DNA from: Isoperla grammatica
Taxonomy: Eukaryota; Arthropoda; Insecta; Plecoptera; Perlodidae
NCBI GenBank assembly: GCA_945910005.1
Contig: OX246748.1
Span: 14,239,368 to 14,303,367, forward strand
Length of the DNA: 64,000 nucleotides
Direction of reading: 5' to 3'
Shown here: positions 1 to 13,518 of the stretch, piece after piece
Layout: the number at the start of each line of letters is the position of its first letter
Numbering within the stretch: position 1 is the stretch's first letter
Translations under genes and position numbers: made by a program
The notes under the pieces: generated by a model
Told to the model about the DNA's origin: nothing
The model's input: the letters and a program-made list of their open reading frames with translations, nothing else
The model's database searches: none

Positions 1-52
1 GCTTAGGAGCGGCTCAGTGTGAGTTAGTTGTCGATACTGCTTGATTTGTCCG

Positions 53-410
53 CCCAGCATTATGGTGAGATATGGACGCAATGTAACTACACTTTATATC
101 TCAGCTTTATAGAGTTGCTTTGTGTTTCACGGCTCCGTTATACTCCCGTCGTCAGGTGTTACCCGCCCCGGCATAATGGTGAGTGTGAGACATGGACGCA
201 ATGTAACTACACTTTATATCTCAGCTTTATAGAGTTGCTTTGTGTTTCACGGCTCCGTTATACTCCCGTCGTTAGGTGTTACCCGCCCCGGCATAATGGT
301 GAGTGTGAGACATGGACGCAATGTAACTACACTTTATATCTCAGCTTTATAGAGTTGCTTTGTGTTTCACGGCTCCGTTATACTCCCGTCATCAGGTGGT
401 TTTATGATTG
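53..410. repeat. 120-bp tandem repeat, about three copies
   Basis: Units start near 73, 193 and 313 and are almost identical. They keep an open frame of 40 codons per unit on the plus strand, which I read as a by-product of the 120-bp length. Each unit contains ATG|GTGAGT, which looks like a donor site. Confidence 0.85.
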
Positions 411-987
411 ACGACGTGCTGCAATATCACCCAATACCAATACCATGAAAATATATGTATATATATATATATATGTTGTAATTTCGGGATTTTTTTATCA
501 TAGTCAGGTGTATCAGTTAATTCGTCTCATCGTCGCCTTCTTTCTATAGTCAGGCTATTGTGTGACTGAGAATGGTGACAAATGTATCATGAATTTTATC
601 ATGTGATATTCTGCCGCGTCTGTTTACTTCCATCAACAGCTCATTTGAGGCTGACGATGGATGAAAAACAGTTCGTGAAATGTGTTGTGTGGCGTTCTAC
701 AGGTTCTCTTTACACCCGTCGTCAGACCTCGATTAACTCAGTCTAAGGGGCCTAGATCATTTTGATGATGTTCGACCCATTCAGAATGAAACCGAAATTT
801 GCGATGTACGGGATAACCTTTTTTGAAGGACGATTTCTCTAGGGGAGGAAACTTCTTTATCGACTCTGATAACAAGTATGATTTTAGAAAAGAATACTTG
901 ATCGCTGTATGCTTGCGGAATTCCCGATTTCGATCAAAATTGCGTTTAATTTGTCCTAAATGTTAATCAAAATGTGCCATGCTGTAA
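411..987. other. Intergenic, no gene seen
   Basis: Apart from the TA run I see no coding signal, RNA gene or recognisable repeat here. Confidence 0.5.
455..475. repeat. TA microsatellite
   Basis: Alternating AT dinucleotides between 455 and 475. Confidence 0.8.
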
Positions 988-1179
988 AGAATTTAGTGCT
1001 CTTTCTTATGAATGTTTCTTTATTTTATTTGAATCAATATTTGCGTTTTTTCAGATGTTCTTAATTACCTTTTGTAATGTGATGTTGCCGGACACCTTTC
1101 ACACCTAATTAAGAACATCTTCAAAACGGAAATATTTATTTGAATAAGAAACCATTCATAAGAAAGATCATTAAATTCT
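988..1179. mobile_element. Inverted-repeat element (hairpin), family shared with 13,071-13,239
   Basis: The ends are near-complementary: left GTGCTCTTTCTTATGAATG and right CATTCATAAGAAAGATCA. The element is AT-rich with no coding capacity, like a MITE. A diverged copy with the same ends lies at 13,071-13,239. Confidence 0.7.
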
Positions 1180-4100
1180 CTATAGGACGACATATTTTGA
1201 TTTTCTCTTGGGACCATATAAACCATTTTATAGCAATTTTAACAAGCCGAAATCAGGTGTCCTGCAAGGTAGGGCCTAACCTCTCTTACAGATTCCAAGG
1301 CTGTAGACAAACACTAAACCTCGCCTATAAGTTGTGTTTATCACTCTAGTTTATCCGGTCATATCGACAACTGTGACGTAAGTTCATTGTCTTGTCTTGA
1401 GATATCAGCCGATCTCGGCATTTCGCAATTATTGTGTACTTGCTGCATGCGCACACACTTCTCTGCATTAGAATTAACATGCACAAGTTTACGGTTTTGT
1501 GTTGATCTCGAGAAGTGATTGCTCTTGGTTTTGTCAACAATTCATTTAAAAACTGTAAAATATTAAAATTGTTACGATTGTTATTTCAAGAACCCTGCAA
1601 AAAGGAGGTAACTAACAAAAAGTAGTTTTGCGATAAACAGACTAGTTAAAAGTCCATAACGGAGGGAGAATGTATTTGCATGTAAGCCCATATCTTTTGG
1701 TGTAGTGGATGTAACAGAAAGAGGAGTGTTAAACACTCTAGGTGTCTCATAAATCAGGTTTATGTTTAAAAACGCTACTACTTTGCGATGAACCTCGGAC
1801 AGCCAAAATAACACTTATGGAGCGCACTTCACTATACAAACAGCCATCCCCCTGCCGCATGTTCTTAGCCTTGATAACTAAATTATGCATGTAGCTTACT
1901 ACTAGATTGACTTAGGAAAAAGTGCAAAAAGGGGGTAACTTAAGGTTACACCTGTATTTTCATGACGCCCGTCAATTACGGAAATCAGTTGAGTATGCAA
2001 GTGTTCTCATTGCCCCAGTGACTGTTATCCGCTGCACTGGAACGTCCTGACGCATGCAATGCTTATATCCTTATATCCTGCCGGCGTGTCCTGCGCCCAG
2101 GATGTTTCTAAGATCAATTCCGGGATTGCAGCCCTATTAGCTGGAATATGCGATGAGCGCGAGTTTTCTTCGAGTCACGCTATATTGACATGAGTGTGGT
2201 CAGTCTGTTATTAATGAGAAGGGAGGGTGGAGAGGGGAGGCTTGTCATCAGTTGGCGTTTGGTTACCCAGCCATGTGTTCGAATAGTTATGAATCTGTTC
2301 CGTGTTCGAGTCCGAACGCGAGTCAATGCGTACTTGAATTGGTTTGAAACCACCATTTCACCTCCCTCTCCAATCCTTCGATCCTGGGTTACCGATCTGT
2401 CATTATATTTCCTCCTTCCACTTGCCATTGAATTTCACTCTTTAGTATTCCATTCCATCCTAAACACGTGTCCAACAAACGGCCCCTCCCTCAATTTCAA
2501 CCCACCTGACCATACAACTCCGTCAATCAACAGTTATTTCTGTGTCAAACAGACTAACGACATAATAACACGCTTTATCACATTCGTGTGTATTTATTTA
2601 TGGATCCTCTATAAGTGTGAAAACATTCCACATCGTCATCAGGTGTTTATACAAGTTTGCAAAGCTATTTCCCCCAAAACATACACATCTCTATATTTCA
2701 AACACACGTTGCTATACCTATACTTTTATTTCTAACTATTTCGAAGTTTTAATTTTAATTTCCAAATCGTTATGGGACAACTTGTTCTGATAGATTATTT
2801 GGTGCACGCAATTGTTATGACCTTGCTCGCAATACTATGTGCGTTGGGTGTTATTTAGACTGTCAAGCGAAGGTGATCGGGGAAGTTAAAGTGGCTGCTA
2901 AGGCTGTATTTGTATAATTATTGGGCCATGAATCGATAGGACTGACACAGTTACAATTATGTTGTATCATGCCGCGTTGTTTCCTGGGTCCCGATAAAAC
3001 ACTCGTCCATTGTATACGACGTTGCTATCGTAGATATTCGGGGAATAAGATCATGACTCGAGCGATACCGAAGAGGTTAATGACGTCATAATAGAGTTTT
3101 ATCTCAATTGACTGTTCTGCCTTTGTGGTGAAGCCGAACTGAGAACTAGCGCTTCCACTTTGCCACCCGGATATATTGATATAGACAACTTGACAACGGT
3201 CCACACTACATATTAAACCTTTATTGCCGCTACCGACAGTTGTCGGTATCGGGATCACAATCGTAATCTGGAAATCGTGAGAGTTAATTTACATGGTTCT
3301 TACGGCGCTGCTCACAATACAATCGTAATGTTGTCATGATTTACCACGAGAAAATGTACGATTTAGATCCCGATTTCAATTGCGATCACGATGCGGACAA
3401 ATGTGGCTACGAAAATGAAACACCTTTTCGTAAATCCACGACCTTCTTTCAGACAAGTAGCTAACTTGTATATTCTTCTTCATCGACTTTGGTTGTTTAC
3501 GTTAAAATAATTACCTACAAGTGAAGTAATCTCGGTTTGGTAACCATGTTTTCAAGAAACATTACATTCAAAATGCATGGCTGTCGTCATTTTTGTTCGT
3601 AAGAAATCACCGATTACTGGTTAATCGACGATTAAATGTTTGGTAAAACCGGCCCTTAGTACTAAGAAGAATTTGTTTCTTGAGTTGAAAGTTTGTCAGC
3701 TCTGTAGATCCCAATCAAGTCACAGATCTTAAATTGCTGTGTCAACGCTTGAAGTGTTTCGGACAACCTAACTTCTGAAAGTTCCTCCTAACCTAATCTA
3801 TATAGCCCATCCATTACGAAGAAAACTGTTATACACAAGTTATGACGTTAATTCAAGATAAACGTATTCATAGATAGTGCTTTTTTATCTAAACATTGTC
3901 TCTAGGATCACAATGACCCGTTGGTTTGAGCCCCAAGGGATGAAGGGGCGTGGGCTCAAATAACACATAAAGCTTCAATGTTCGCGGTGGTTTCGATCAT
4001 ACACCCACTCATAGTGGTGAATACCTGAGTTCACGTGAACCACCAATTGAAATCATGGATTGTCTGGAAACAACATCCAAACACAGATCAAAATATGTTT

Positions 4101-4379
4101 GTAAACTACAACTATCGCATCAACACTACTGCATCAATAACTACATCAATACTACAGCACATCAATAATACTGCTGTTCATGCACTGTGTGAAAGTGTGT
4201 TTTTCTATTTTATTCATTTGTTTAATAATTAATTAATAAGTTTTTAATCTCGGTTTTCGATTACTGGCTAATCGAAGATTAAGGGCGGAGTGCACTATGT
4301 GATTTGTTTATGGTTGCTATGGAGTTTGTTCTTATGGAAAATAGCATGTAATAAAACAATGCCATAGCAACAAATCCTG
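1180..4379. other. Intergenic, AT-rich, no gene seen
   Basis: Open frames are short and lack recognisable domains. The frame at 2,190-2,735 is AT-rich and low-complexity at its end. Dispersed pieces include GATCCCGAT-type sequence at 3,230-3,400 and a repeat at 3,518-3,660 that recurs at 43,743-43,885. Confidence 0.5.
3518..3660. repeat. Dispersed repeat, second copy at 43,743-43,885
   Basis: Both copies share AGTAATCTCGGTTTGGT, then AACATTACATTCAAAATGCA and a CCGATTAC block in the same order. A partial relative lies near 4,240-4,290. The family is unknown to me. Confidence 0.6.
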
Positions 4380-4770
4380 GAGCGTTCGGCAGTAGGAGTT
4401 TTACAGATGTATTGGCCGTCAACCAATTACTCTTAAACTAATAGTAGAATTATTATAAATATTTACCTACTTGTAGAGGGATGTCATATCTATGCATGGT
4501 ATTAAGTACATTTGTCACCAACCTATTCAAAAATAGTGTACCCATTTTTGAACAGATTCTCCGTATTATTTCGCCGAACATTTTCGACGAAAGTTATTTA
4601 TTTGCATAATTCAATCTTGAGTATATTATTTTTGAGCAGACTTGTCACAAATGTACTTAATACCATGCGTAGATATGACACCCCTCTGCAAGTAGGTAAA
4701 TTTTCATAATAATCCTATTATTTGTGATAAATTAGATGACTAAAAACGTCAAAACTACTTCCGAACGCTC
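4380..4770. mobile_element. TIR element, about 390 bp, MITE-like
   Basis: Ends are GAGCGTTCGGCAGTAG and CTACTTCCGAACGCTC. Long inner complementary arms (4,463-4,540 versus 4,640-4,707) repeat the TACCTACTTG...GATATGACA block in inverted form. There is no coding capacity. Confidence 0.75.
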
Positions 4771-4867
4771 TTAACTTGACACTTCACTGTGCACAAAGCT
4801 TGATGAAACCGGTCCTAATTTATCTATTAATTTATACGTATTTACTTTTTGTTTGTTTACTTGTTAG

Positions 4868-4869
4868 TT

Positions 4870-4925
<56 letters not shown>

Positions 4926-4927
4926 TC
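4868..4927. repeat. (TTTC)n microsatellite
   Basis: About 15 TTTC units. The Phe/Leu/Ser-rich open frames across it are artefacts. Confidence 0.95.
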
Positions 4928-6059
4928 GTCACAACAGCTCTCCCCGATCCCCCCAACAGTTCCATGAACCGAGCGCGACCGATCTCGACCGAGCGTCAGT
5001 TGCGCACGTCATGGTCACAACACTCACACACCCACAGCCTGTGACGTCACAAGATTGAGAGCTGTTGAGACACTCAACTTGTTAAAGAGCTTCTACTATT
5101 TACTTAACAACACCTTGAAACTGTGTTATCGTTCGCCGCAAACCGAGTTCAAGATAACCCGGCGTGCGTTATTGATGCTTCTTTCCTGTTGAGGGCTTTG
5201 CTCAATATTAGATTGACGGCATTTCCCACGCAATCGTTCCGATGCGTTGTGTACAACTGATATGTCTAGTAGACTTAAGCAAGTTTTTGTAGCACGATGT
5301 TGGTTTCCAGATCTAGAAAAATATTGTTTTTTGAATACTGCTCAGCAGGAGAATATTATATAGTCTAACACTCCACAAATCCACTAGTTGTCCACTCGCA
5401 TCGTTTCATTTGTACTCGCAACGATGTGGGTGAGATACCTGGGATCCGGGGCGGAGCCTCTCCCGCTGGAGACAATTTCGCCGTAGGTGTAACAAATGTT
5501 TGGTCCTGTATTACGTCTGATGGCCTTCAACGCGTTTGAGGTAATATCTTGTCATAAAAACAATAAAACGTGTCAATATTGCGTAGCCTATGATTAATGG
5601 GCAAAATGGTACTTTCAGATATAACAGAGTTTACTCGCAACCTATCAAAAGTCACTCGCAAGTTGCAAGCTAGTGAGTAGAATTTTGGTTGTATGCGGCC
5701 TATATCATAGGATAGGATTACTACCTGCAAATTTGGTAATCGCCCGTATTATTTGTTAAATTATCGCAGTTCAAATATTTGCTATCATGATTAAAAAGAG
5801 ATATTCTTACGATTTTCTTTCAATGTTGTGTGGCGTTCTTGAGTAGGACCGACAATCTCTAATTCCACGCGAATTTTATATTTAGAGCAATCTTTGTTTA
5901 GAGTATCCCTCCATCTTAACGGTTAGCGACAACCTAGAGCCAGACACTTACCACTGAGACCATAATGAGCCGAGCGCATCAGCGTTGCACAATACTGTCT
6001 ACACATCCTTGCACAACGCGATCGAACCAAGGCGGCTTCAATAATTCAGTAGCCAATCC
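4928..6059. other. Intergenic, no gene seen
   Basis: No domain-bearing frame and no strong repeat structure were recognised between the TTTC tract and the GC-rich array at 6,060. Confidence 0.45.
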
Positions 6060-6480
6060 GCCGGTGATCGGGTTGATACGGAAGTGACCGCGCGTCTCGA
6101 CCGGCGGATCGGATCGGTTCGGATCGGTTCGTCTGTACAAGTGAATCTGCCGGTGATCGGGTTGATACGGGAAGTGACCGCGTGTCTCGACCGGGCTCGA
6201 CCGGCCGATCGGATCGGTTCGGATCGGTTCGTCTGTACAAGTGAATCTGCCGGTGATCGGGTTGATACGGAAAGTGACCGCGCGTCTCGACCGGGCTCGA
6301 CCGGCCGATCGGAGCAGTTCGGATCGGTTCGTCTGTACAAGTGAATCCGCCGGTGATCGGGTTGATACGGAAGTGACCGCGCGTCTCGACCGGCCTCGAC
6401 CGGCGGATTGAAGCGGTTCGGATCGGTTCGTTCGGAGAGGATCGGTCCAGATCGGTTCGTTTGTACGAGTGAACATTTGG
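6060..6480. repeat. GC-rich tandem repeat, four copies of about 90-100 bp
   Basis: Units begin CCGGTGATCGGGTTGATACG at 6,061, 6,150, 6,250 and 6,350. They carry internal GGATCGGTTC and CGACCGG sub-repeats. Open frames on both strands across it have Arg/Thr-rich repeats and no known domain, so I treat them as shadows. Confidence 0.85.
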
Positions 6481-7609
6481 GTATTGCGATACGTTTTAAA
6501 ACAAAACAATATACTTCTCACGCCTTATCTTGCAAGGTGTTGTCGTAGATTATGAAATAGTGAAGTGACGCATGTGACAACTACCAACCTAAATCTAGTT
6601 GCATCTCGTTCTCTGCCTCCGGTGTTGTTGTGATACTATCAGCGCGTCTGTTGGCAGGCGTTGTTACGGCACATTCCAAGCGAGGCTGGTGCACTCCATG
6701 CAGTGAACAATAACAACCAGATAATGGGAAATTCCTCGGAGAATTCCGTTTAAATAGACCGCGTGGAGCGACCGCCTCTTCTTAGAATTTTACAGCTCAC
6801 TTTGCTTGATGTTGTCTTCGTTACAGTTTTTGTGCACGAAGTGAAGGAATTGCTCAACAAAGCTCTTCAAAATTGAATTGTTACAGTTTTAGCTGTTCTT
6901 CTGTGTGTAAACTCTACTCCACTTTTATCTCATGCATTTATAGTTAAATTAAATCAGATTTCTTCGTATCAATGTTTTTCCTACTCGACACTAGTATCTA
7001 GTGCTACTATCTAGTACTAGTATGTGTTATCTGAATATAGACTTCGATTGACGTCTATAGGGGACTTGTCTACGTTATTTCCTAGATAATGGAAACATGG
7101 TATTGTTCTAGTCAACGATAATGCTAATTTACTTCGCCCGTATTTGGACCACCACCATTTTTAATCACCATTTAATGAGTCTCGCTGTGATTGTTAACAA
7201 ACAAATAAAAAAAGTTTTTATTTATAATTTTTTATTGGTCTGTTTTCAACGTTTATATATATTTCCTCAGAATATCAACGTTTCCATACGATAGTTCATT
7301 GATAGAAAATAGAAATCGTTCATTCATTCATTCAGAGTATTTTAAAATCCAGTTTTAATTCATAAATCCTGTGATATGACTGTTGTGACTTTTTGACAAC
7401 TTATAGTCTCGTTAGGGGTAGCCACATCGCATAATAATCGCATCTACTCCCACCCACATCTACTAACATGTGGTCGATTCTTATGTAGATTCACTCCAAT
7501 CCGTTCAGTCCAAGATCTCGTCGGTTTACCTCTAGGCTTCCTACGCTGAATACTTGGAGCAATTACATGACTTCTCCTCCTGACCCAACTATATCTACAG
7601 GGACCTATA
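6481..7609. other. Intergenic, AT-rich, no gene seen
   Basis: No supported gene or repeat. Confidence 0.45.
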
Positions 7610-7818
7610 GTTGAGAAACTGTAAGAATGACGGCCACCTCCTTATCCCCTCCACTGCTACCCGACCCCCCTCAACTCCATGAAACAACAAACTGAACAGC
7701 TGAAAAAAACTGATTTTCAGTTACGTATTTCATTCTGTCAGGTTGTCACGGAGTTGAGGGGGATCGGGTAGATGTGGAGGGGATATGGAAGGGGCAGTCA
7801 TTCTTATATTTTCTCAAC
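7610..7818. mobile_element. Hairpin MITE-like element, 209 bp
   Basis: Left arm GTTGAGAAACTGTAAGAATG pairs with right arm CATTCTTATATTTTCTCAAC. Inner arms with TCCCCTCCA / TGGAGGGGA and CCCCCTCAACTCC / GGAGTTGAGGGGG also pair. No coding capacity. Confidence 0.75.
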
Positions 7819-9090
7819 TTTATTATGAATGTGCAACATTGTTTAAAAGCGCGTCTGCGATTCTCTTAAATTGTCAGCCATTTAGCCCCCCTATTGGTAT
7901 AAACAACTGTAAACTATACGTACAACAATTTAAAACAGCCAAAGTTAAAAAAATAGCGGCCCACAGCCGACTTACGGGGCTAGTTTAGTGCTAGGCCCAC
8001 ACTGATTTACCAGGAAATGCACGTCCAGTAACGCTGTGACTCATAAATGTATAAATTTCTTCACTAGGAACAATTTGTAAACGTCGATTTTCAACAATTA
8101 CAACTTTTTAATAAAAATAGATACTTCTCTATAGCGATAAGGCTCATATTATAAATGATAAAGTGGTGCTCGTGCGTAGTCGGTGTTGTCAGGTTATTAC
8201 TGGGCGTTGAACGCCGTTCACAGGACTCAGGATGTGGTCAAGGATCCATCATCGTGTCCTTATCTCAGCAGACTTGCTCAGTTCCTGGCGGTAACTCGCA
8301 GTTCCGCAGTGTCAAGTCAGTTGTTGCAGAAGACATAACAACTGTGCGTTGTGGAGTGACTGTCAGTTTCATTGTTGCAGTAAACATATGCCGGCAAGAC
8401 AGTGTGCTACTTTACCGTGCTTGCGTGTGATACGGTACCAACATGCGTCGTTCAAGTAAACATAACAAGACTTGGTGTAGTGTTTCTCAAAATTGATGCC
8501 TGCCTCACTGTTAAAGCGCCAGGGAAATACGAACTGTAGTAACAATTTTACTTGTATACTTAGGGCCGGTCTTACAATGTCCTAATAGGAAAGTTATTGG
8601 TAGTCTTACAATGTCCCAATAACTACTTATTCGTTGAATAGCTTGTTTTCTCCATGACAACGACCAATCAAAACTCTTGCAATCCTCCAAATCTACCAAT
8701 AAGTATTTTGTTTTACTTTAGTTGCACAATGTTTGGCGTGTGTAGTACATTCAAAGATGAGTAGCCCGCCAGACCATACAGCGCACTGGCGAACATACAA
8801 CAATATGTCTACATGTTGTACATTGGTTTGTTTTGCACTGTCGTTGTGTCAAGTCTCGCGATAGACATTGATCAATGAAGTAGACATAGGACAATGTCTT
8901 GCGAGTGATGTGGTAGAGTGCTGAGAGGTCCTCACCCCAGCCATGTTGAGAGCTCGCCCCATATCTGTCCACCAGTCAACCTCCTGGCCCCAGTGGCGCT
9001 GGCGTCGGGTAAGACAACTATATAGCGGCAATATACTCAATAAATATATACATGTATATCTTGATTATATATATATATTTTTGTTATTTA
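7819..9090. other. Intergenic, no gene seen
   Basis: Only short open frames without recognisable motifs. A small inverted/direct repeat around TCTTACAATGTCC lies at 8,570-8,620. Confidence 0.45.
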
Positions 9091-9262
9091 TTAATGAATG
9101 AATGAATGAATGAATGAATTCATTCATTCATTCATTCATTCATTCATTCATTCATTCATTCATTCATTCATTCATTCATTCATTCATTCATTCATTCATT
9201 CATTCATTCATTCATTTATTTATTTATTTATTATTATTTTATTTTTATTTTCATATTTTTTT

Positions 9263-9297
<35 letters not shown>

Positions 9298-9300
9298 TGT
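9091..9300. repeat. (ATTC)n and (TTTA)n compound microsatellite
   Basis: GAATGAAT units turn into ATTC units at about 9,118, then TTTA units from about 9,214 to 9,298. The switch from GAAT to ATTC makes a perfect inverted repeat around 9,118. Confidence 0.95.
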
Positions 9301-9649
9301 ATATTTATTGATTGATTGTTTTATGAATTTAGGGCGCGTCAATAGCTGAGATAACTCGCGCCTCCCAGATGATTTAAGATAACAATTTAGTGGATTTAAC
9401 TGATAATTACTGAACACATATCGTGTAACCTGAACCACAGATAACTAATGGTGCACTTCGTTACTTTCAGCCTGAACTGTTATAAAAGGTACATCCAAAA
9501 CCTTGTTGTCAATTTTGGAGCCACGTGAACTCGTGTGTGTGAGATTTTCCTGGAGTTCCCCGCTTCGTTCCAAACAGTTTTAGCCTTAATTCTAACATTA
9601 TTGTAGCGTTAATAGCCTTAATCTCAGTATTAGACTTTAGCTACTGTGG

Positions 9650-9790
9650 AAAACCTCGGAAAAACCTTCAGTCAGGTTTGCCGGTGGCCGGAATCGAACC
9701 GGCGACCTTCGCAATTAGAGTCTCGCGTTTTGCCGCCGAGCCACCTCTATCGCTAAGCGGATTCATCAAATTCCGCGACACTGCGTTCAA
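9650..9790 (-). mobile_element. tRNA-derived SINE
   Basis: On the minus strand the head looks like a tRNA: an A-box-like GTGGCTCGGCGGC near 9,733-9,745 and a B box GGTTCGATTCC near 9,690-9,700. GGTTTTTCCGAGGTTTTCC follows in the body. A relative lies at 27,030-27,150. The anticodon arm is degenerate, so this is not a functional tRNA. Confidence 0.7.
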
Positions 9791-9875
9791 AAAGTGCTCG
9801 TAACTGTGCGTCACAATCCACTTGTGCCTTCTTCTAAATTCAATGATTGGTGTTTGGTACCCGCTCAGCTGTGAG

Positions 9876-9906
<31 letters not shown>
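9876..9906. repeat. (CT)n microsatellite
   Basis: About 14 CT units. Confidence 0.9.
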
Positions 9907-9909
<3 letters not shown>

Positions 9910-12900
9910 TTTACATCGGCTTCTCTTCGTGACTGTGTGTTTCTCACCTCGTCTACTCACTTCCGCTCGGTCGGAAGTGACGTCGAGCAAAGATGTTGAC
10001 AAGCTTGTCCAAAGACTGTCGCAAGTAGGCGGTGTGTGTGTCGCATCAACAACTGCCACGTGAGACGTGTTGGGTCAAATCTTTTGCATCTGTCTGTATA
10101 TACAGTAGGCCGTGATCGGAATCAATTTTTCTACGATTACGATTGCGATCCCGATCCCGATCCCGATCACGATACCGACAATTGTTAAAAATGTTAAATG
10201 TTAAAGGTGTGTTGCGTTACAAAAGTTTAATAATAACATTTATAAACAGAAATATTTATTAGAACAAAGAATAACAATGAGTACCGATACTTAATTCTCT
10301 AGTCTAGGGGATGACAGAATTTAGTTTAATTTTTTTTTTTTTTTTAAAGCAGTTTCAACCGCCAGAAATTGTGGTGTTCCGCAGACTAGCTGGGTATACA
10401 GTTTTAAACCAGCTAATGAATGCGGTAGGACACAAGACAACGGCCGCGTTGGTTGCCGAAACCTTCCCTTATGTCGTTAATGTCGTTAGAACAACATCAG
10501 AGAGACTCTGTAGTCTAATAAGCATTAATTATTTAGAATTTTCCATTTTGTAGCATTTTTTTTCTTTTAATCAAATCTCGAATATTCTTTTAGGCCTACT
10601 GCTAATGGGAAATTATGTGCAGCCATTTAAAATCAATTCAATTGTAACTATTTAAAGGGTTAAAATGCAATTTTTAAGTAAATCTCAATTGACAACAGAA
10701 CCGATAGTTTGTAAAGTTAGCATTTTGTAGCGTTTCGAAAAAAAAAAATATATAGCTACCTAAAACGCTTAGAAAACGTATCTCCATCTATAAGCCACCG
10801 TCAACATATCAACAATACACGCTCCGCCCGCTAGAGCGCAGTAGATCCACAATCTACTAATCTACTTCTGCTGGCATGCTATGCTATACAGCCTAATAGT
10901 GTTTGTTAATACACTTTTTGTGTAATGACGCACTCTGTGTAAAGGTCATATGGCGTCGGCTAAATAAATACATTTGTATTTATTGTCACCCACTCAGTTA
11001 CAAGAATTGATTTGGACATTATGTGCCTCGTTACTGTACGGCGCCTCCACTCGCCGTTCAAGTAGATAGCGCTGTTAAGCAACATCCTTTATCTGCGCCA
11101 TTGATGATTTAACAATACAACAAAAATGCACAATCGACAGGTGAACTCCTACCAGAAGCATACGCTTCTGCTGCGTAGCTTCTTATGATTGACAGGATCG
11201 CCCTCGACCAAACCGTACCCCTGGCCCAGATGGGGAAGCCCACTAATCATAATTTTGTACATAATAAGTTATGTAGTGTTAAGTTACCGACAACCGCATA
11301 GCAGCCTCGAACGTGGGAAGTAGGTTTGTTTCCGTCTTGAGACGTCAATGTAATTGTTTGCAACAAACAAGACAAGGATTGTCAACACTGTTATCGCGAT
11401 GATAAAACAATAAACACTCTGAGCCGCTGCTAAACATCATCCGTCGTGGCTGTCAAACTGTCTTGGGCATCGGTCGCTCCTAGTTCTCCTTATGTGCGCG
11501 ATTCTAGACGTACATCAGCGACCACTGTGTTTCACACGTACTTCAGTAGTGAGTAGGCCACCCTGGCACGCCCGTGTAGACACGCTGACATCATACGTCA
11601 TGTCAAACTATCAGTGACACCGGTCGCGCTCGGTCTTATCTCCACGTGTGCGCGATACTATAGATAGACCGTTTCAGTCTAACTAACACCCTACCAATAA
11701 TTAATCTCAAAGGGCTACTTAGCCGTTGCGTTCTTTGTTGAAAGTTGTACATGTAAGTCATGTATAAAATCTCAGGCGACAGTCGATTGAGTGGACATAC
11801 AGATACAAAATGGGGACCTTCCCCTTTATACAGGGTAGCGGTAATAGTCAAGTTGTTTTTCCGTGGGGTTTGTAACTGTCGTTACTGGCTGATAACGTGC
11901 TTTGTTGAATAATGTAGATGGTGTACATATTTTATGATCTCCACAAAAGCATCGCCTCCCTTTGAAGTTAGTGATTGGCAGATTATTTGTTAGATTGACG
12001 ACGCTTTGCAGTGACCTTGTGTTACGCCCTTACTTCAGTAGTGAGTAGGCCACCCTGGCACGCCCGTGTGAGTGGAAGGGGAAACATCACTTTAATAGAC
12101 TGTGTTCCGAGCAAGGACGCCGCACTGTGGACTAGGCTGCAACTGCGACATTCATAGTGAGTCTTTAGCCTTAACGTGTCGCAAGCACGGCTTGGGCTCA
12201 CGGTATACACTGAACCTCCGCTATGCTTTGATAGAGTTTGACACGCTATGGCCGTATTCATAGTCGACTCTCAGCCAATTGGAAATCCATGGTTGCTACC
12301 CAAGCGCAGAACGTCGAATGCAACACCAACGAGATCAGTCAGAATGAAGCTGCGTTTGGCAGCATGGAATCTGATTGGTTCATTGATGTGCTTGCGACGT
12401 TCTGCACTCTTCGACATCCAGGTCGAGAATAATCCACTATTATATACATTTTATTTTATATGTACACAACTATAAATCCCTAGCGACAATGTGTGATGGT
12501 ATACAATAGCTTGCCGATGAATACGGATCTGAGTCGATAAAGAAGTTCTCCTATAGGTGAAAGTTTTTACATACTAGCAATAAGAATAGTCTAAGAAACG
12601 TTATTCCGATTTGAGTTAGAACGTTTCCATTTGTTCATCTTGAAGAGGCAAAATACCTACCCGGTTGACGCAATAACAAGCTTTGTAGCTCATGTTTGCT
12701 AAGCTAGGATCTCGTACAGTCTAGCTAGGCCTAGGCTTTCTTTGTTGAAAACGTCAATGCTCCACTACGCTTGGCTGTGATATCTACACGTGTGTGTGTA
12801 GTCTGCTTGTGGCAGGACATAATGACGGCCATCAATCACAGGGACATCAGCGACAAGTGTGGGTAGCAGAATATCGATGCAAGGAAAACATTACAAACTA

Positions 12901-13070
12901 GAAACTAATCTAGGATGTTTGCGGGACAATGTTTACTTCTATTCAAACATCAATAACTTAAGGCTGTTTGCCCACCAACCTTGTGGAACCCCCGATTTCT
13001 GTCCGTTATAATTGCTTTGAACGTTTCAAACTTGTCGCAAAATAAACCAAAATAATTTGTGTCATCTCCT
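9907..13070. other. Intergenic, 3' of OGDH, no gene seen
   Basis: Holds a GATCCC sub-repeat near 10,150-10,175, a poly-T at 10,328-10,346, a fragment of repeat family B near 11,150-11,180, and a ~38-bp exact direct repeat (11,541-11,577 and 12,031-12,067). No supported gene. Confidence 0.45.
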
Positions 13071-13239
13071 AGAAATTAAGTGCTCTCTCTCTCTTATGAA
13101 TGTTTCTTGGTTCTTTATTTCTGATCTTCACAAATATTTTTATTTATGTTTTGTTGCGCGACACTCTTTTGCAACTAAACAAAATGCGATTTTTTATGAG
13201 ATCAAAAGAAACATTCATAAGAAAGAGCACTAAATTGTC
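13071..13239. mobile_element. Inverted-repeat element, same family as 988-1,179
   Basis: Ends AAGTGCTCTCTCTC...TTATGAATGTTTCTT and AGAAACATTCATAAGAAAGA pair with each other and match the family at 988. It lies downstream of the OGDH stop codon. Confidence 0.65.
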
Positions 13240-13518
13240 TACGTTATGTTTCACTTAGTACCATTTTAAAGCGTTTAACAGAAGGCAATTGGGTGTTTTG
13301 CATTGGACCTACAGCCTGAACGTGTGACGAGATAATGTTGAGCCAGAGTTATATGAGAAAAGAATGTACTAAAACGCAATACAAAATATATATATTCACT
13401 CGGAGAGCGAGGTACTCGAGCCAACATAACGCTTCACACAGGTTAACTAGTGAAAAGATGGTGACTCGTCGCCGCCGCGTCCTCGGGCGTCGCGACGTCG
13501 CTGCCTTGTGTTGTTTCA

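Noticed and set aside
2190..2735. 181-residue plus-strand frame
   Set aside because: No family recognised, a long overlapping frame exists on the other strand, and its end is AT-rich low-complexity. A short B-box-like GTTCGAGTCC at about 2,303 is too little for a tRNA-derived call.
5979..6521. 180-residue minus-strand frame with repeats
   Set aside because: Made of four copies of a GC-rich tandem repeat with several overlapping frames on both strands. No domain, no splice context.
9110..9349. Frame encoding [13 protein letters not shown] repeats
   Set aside because: Product of the (ATTC)n microsatellite.
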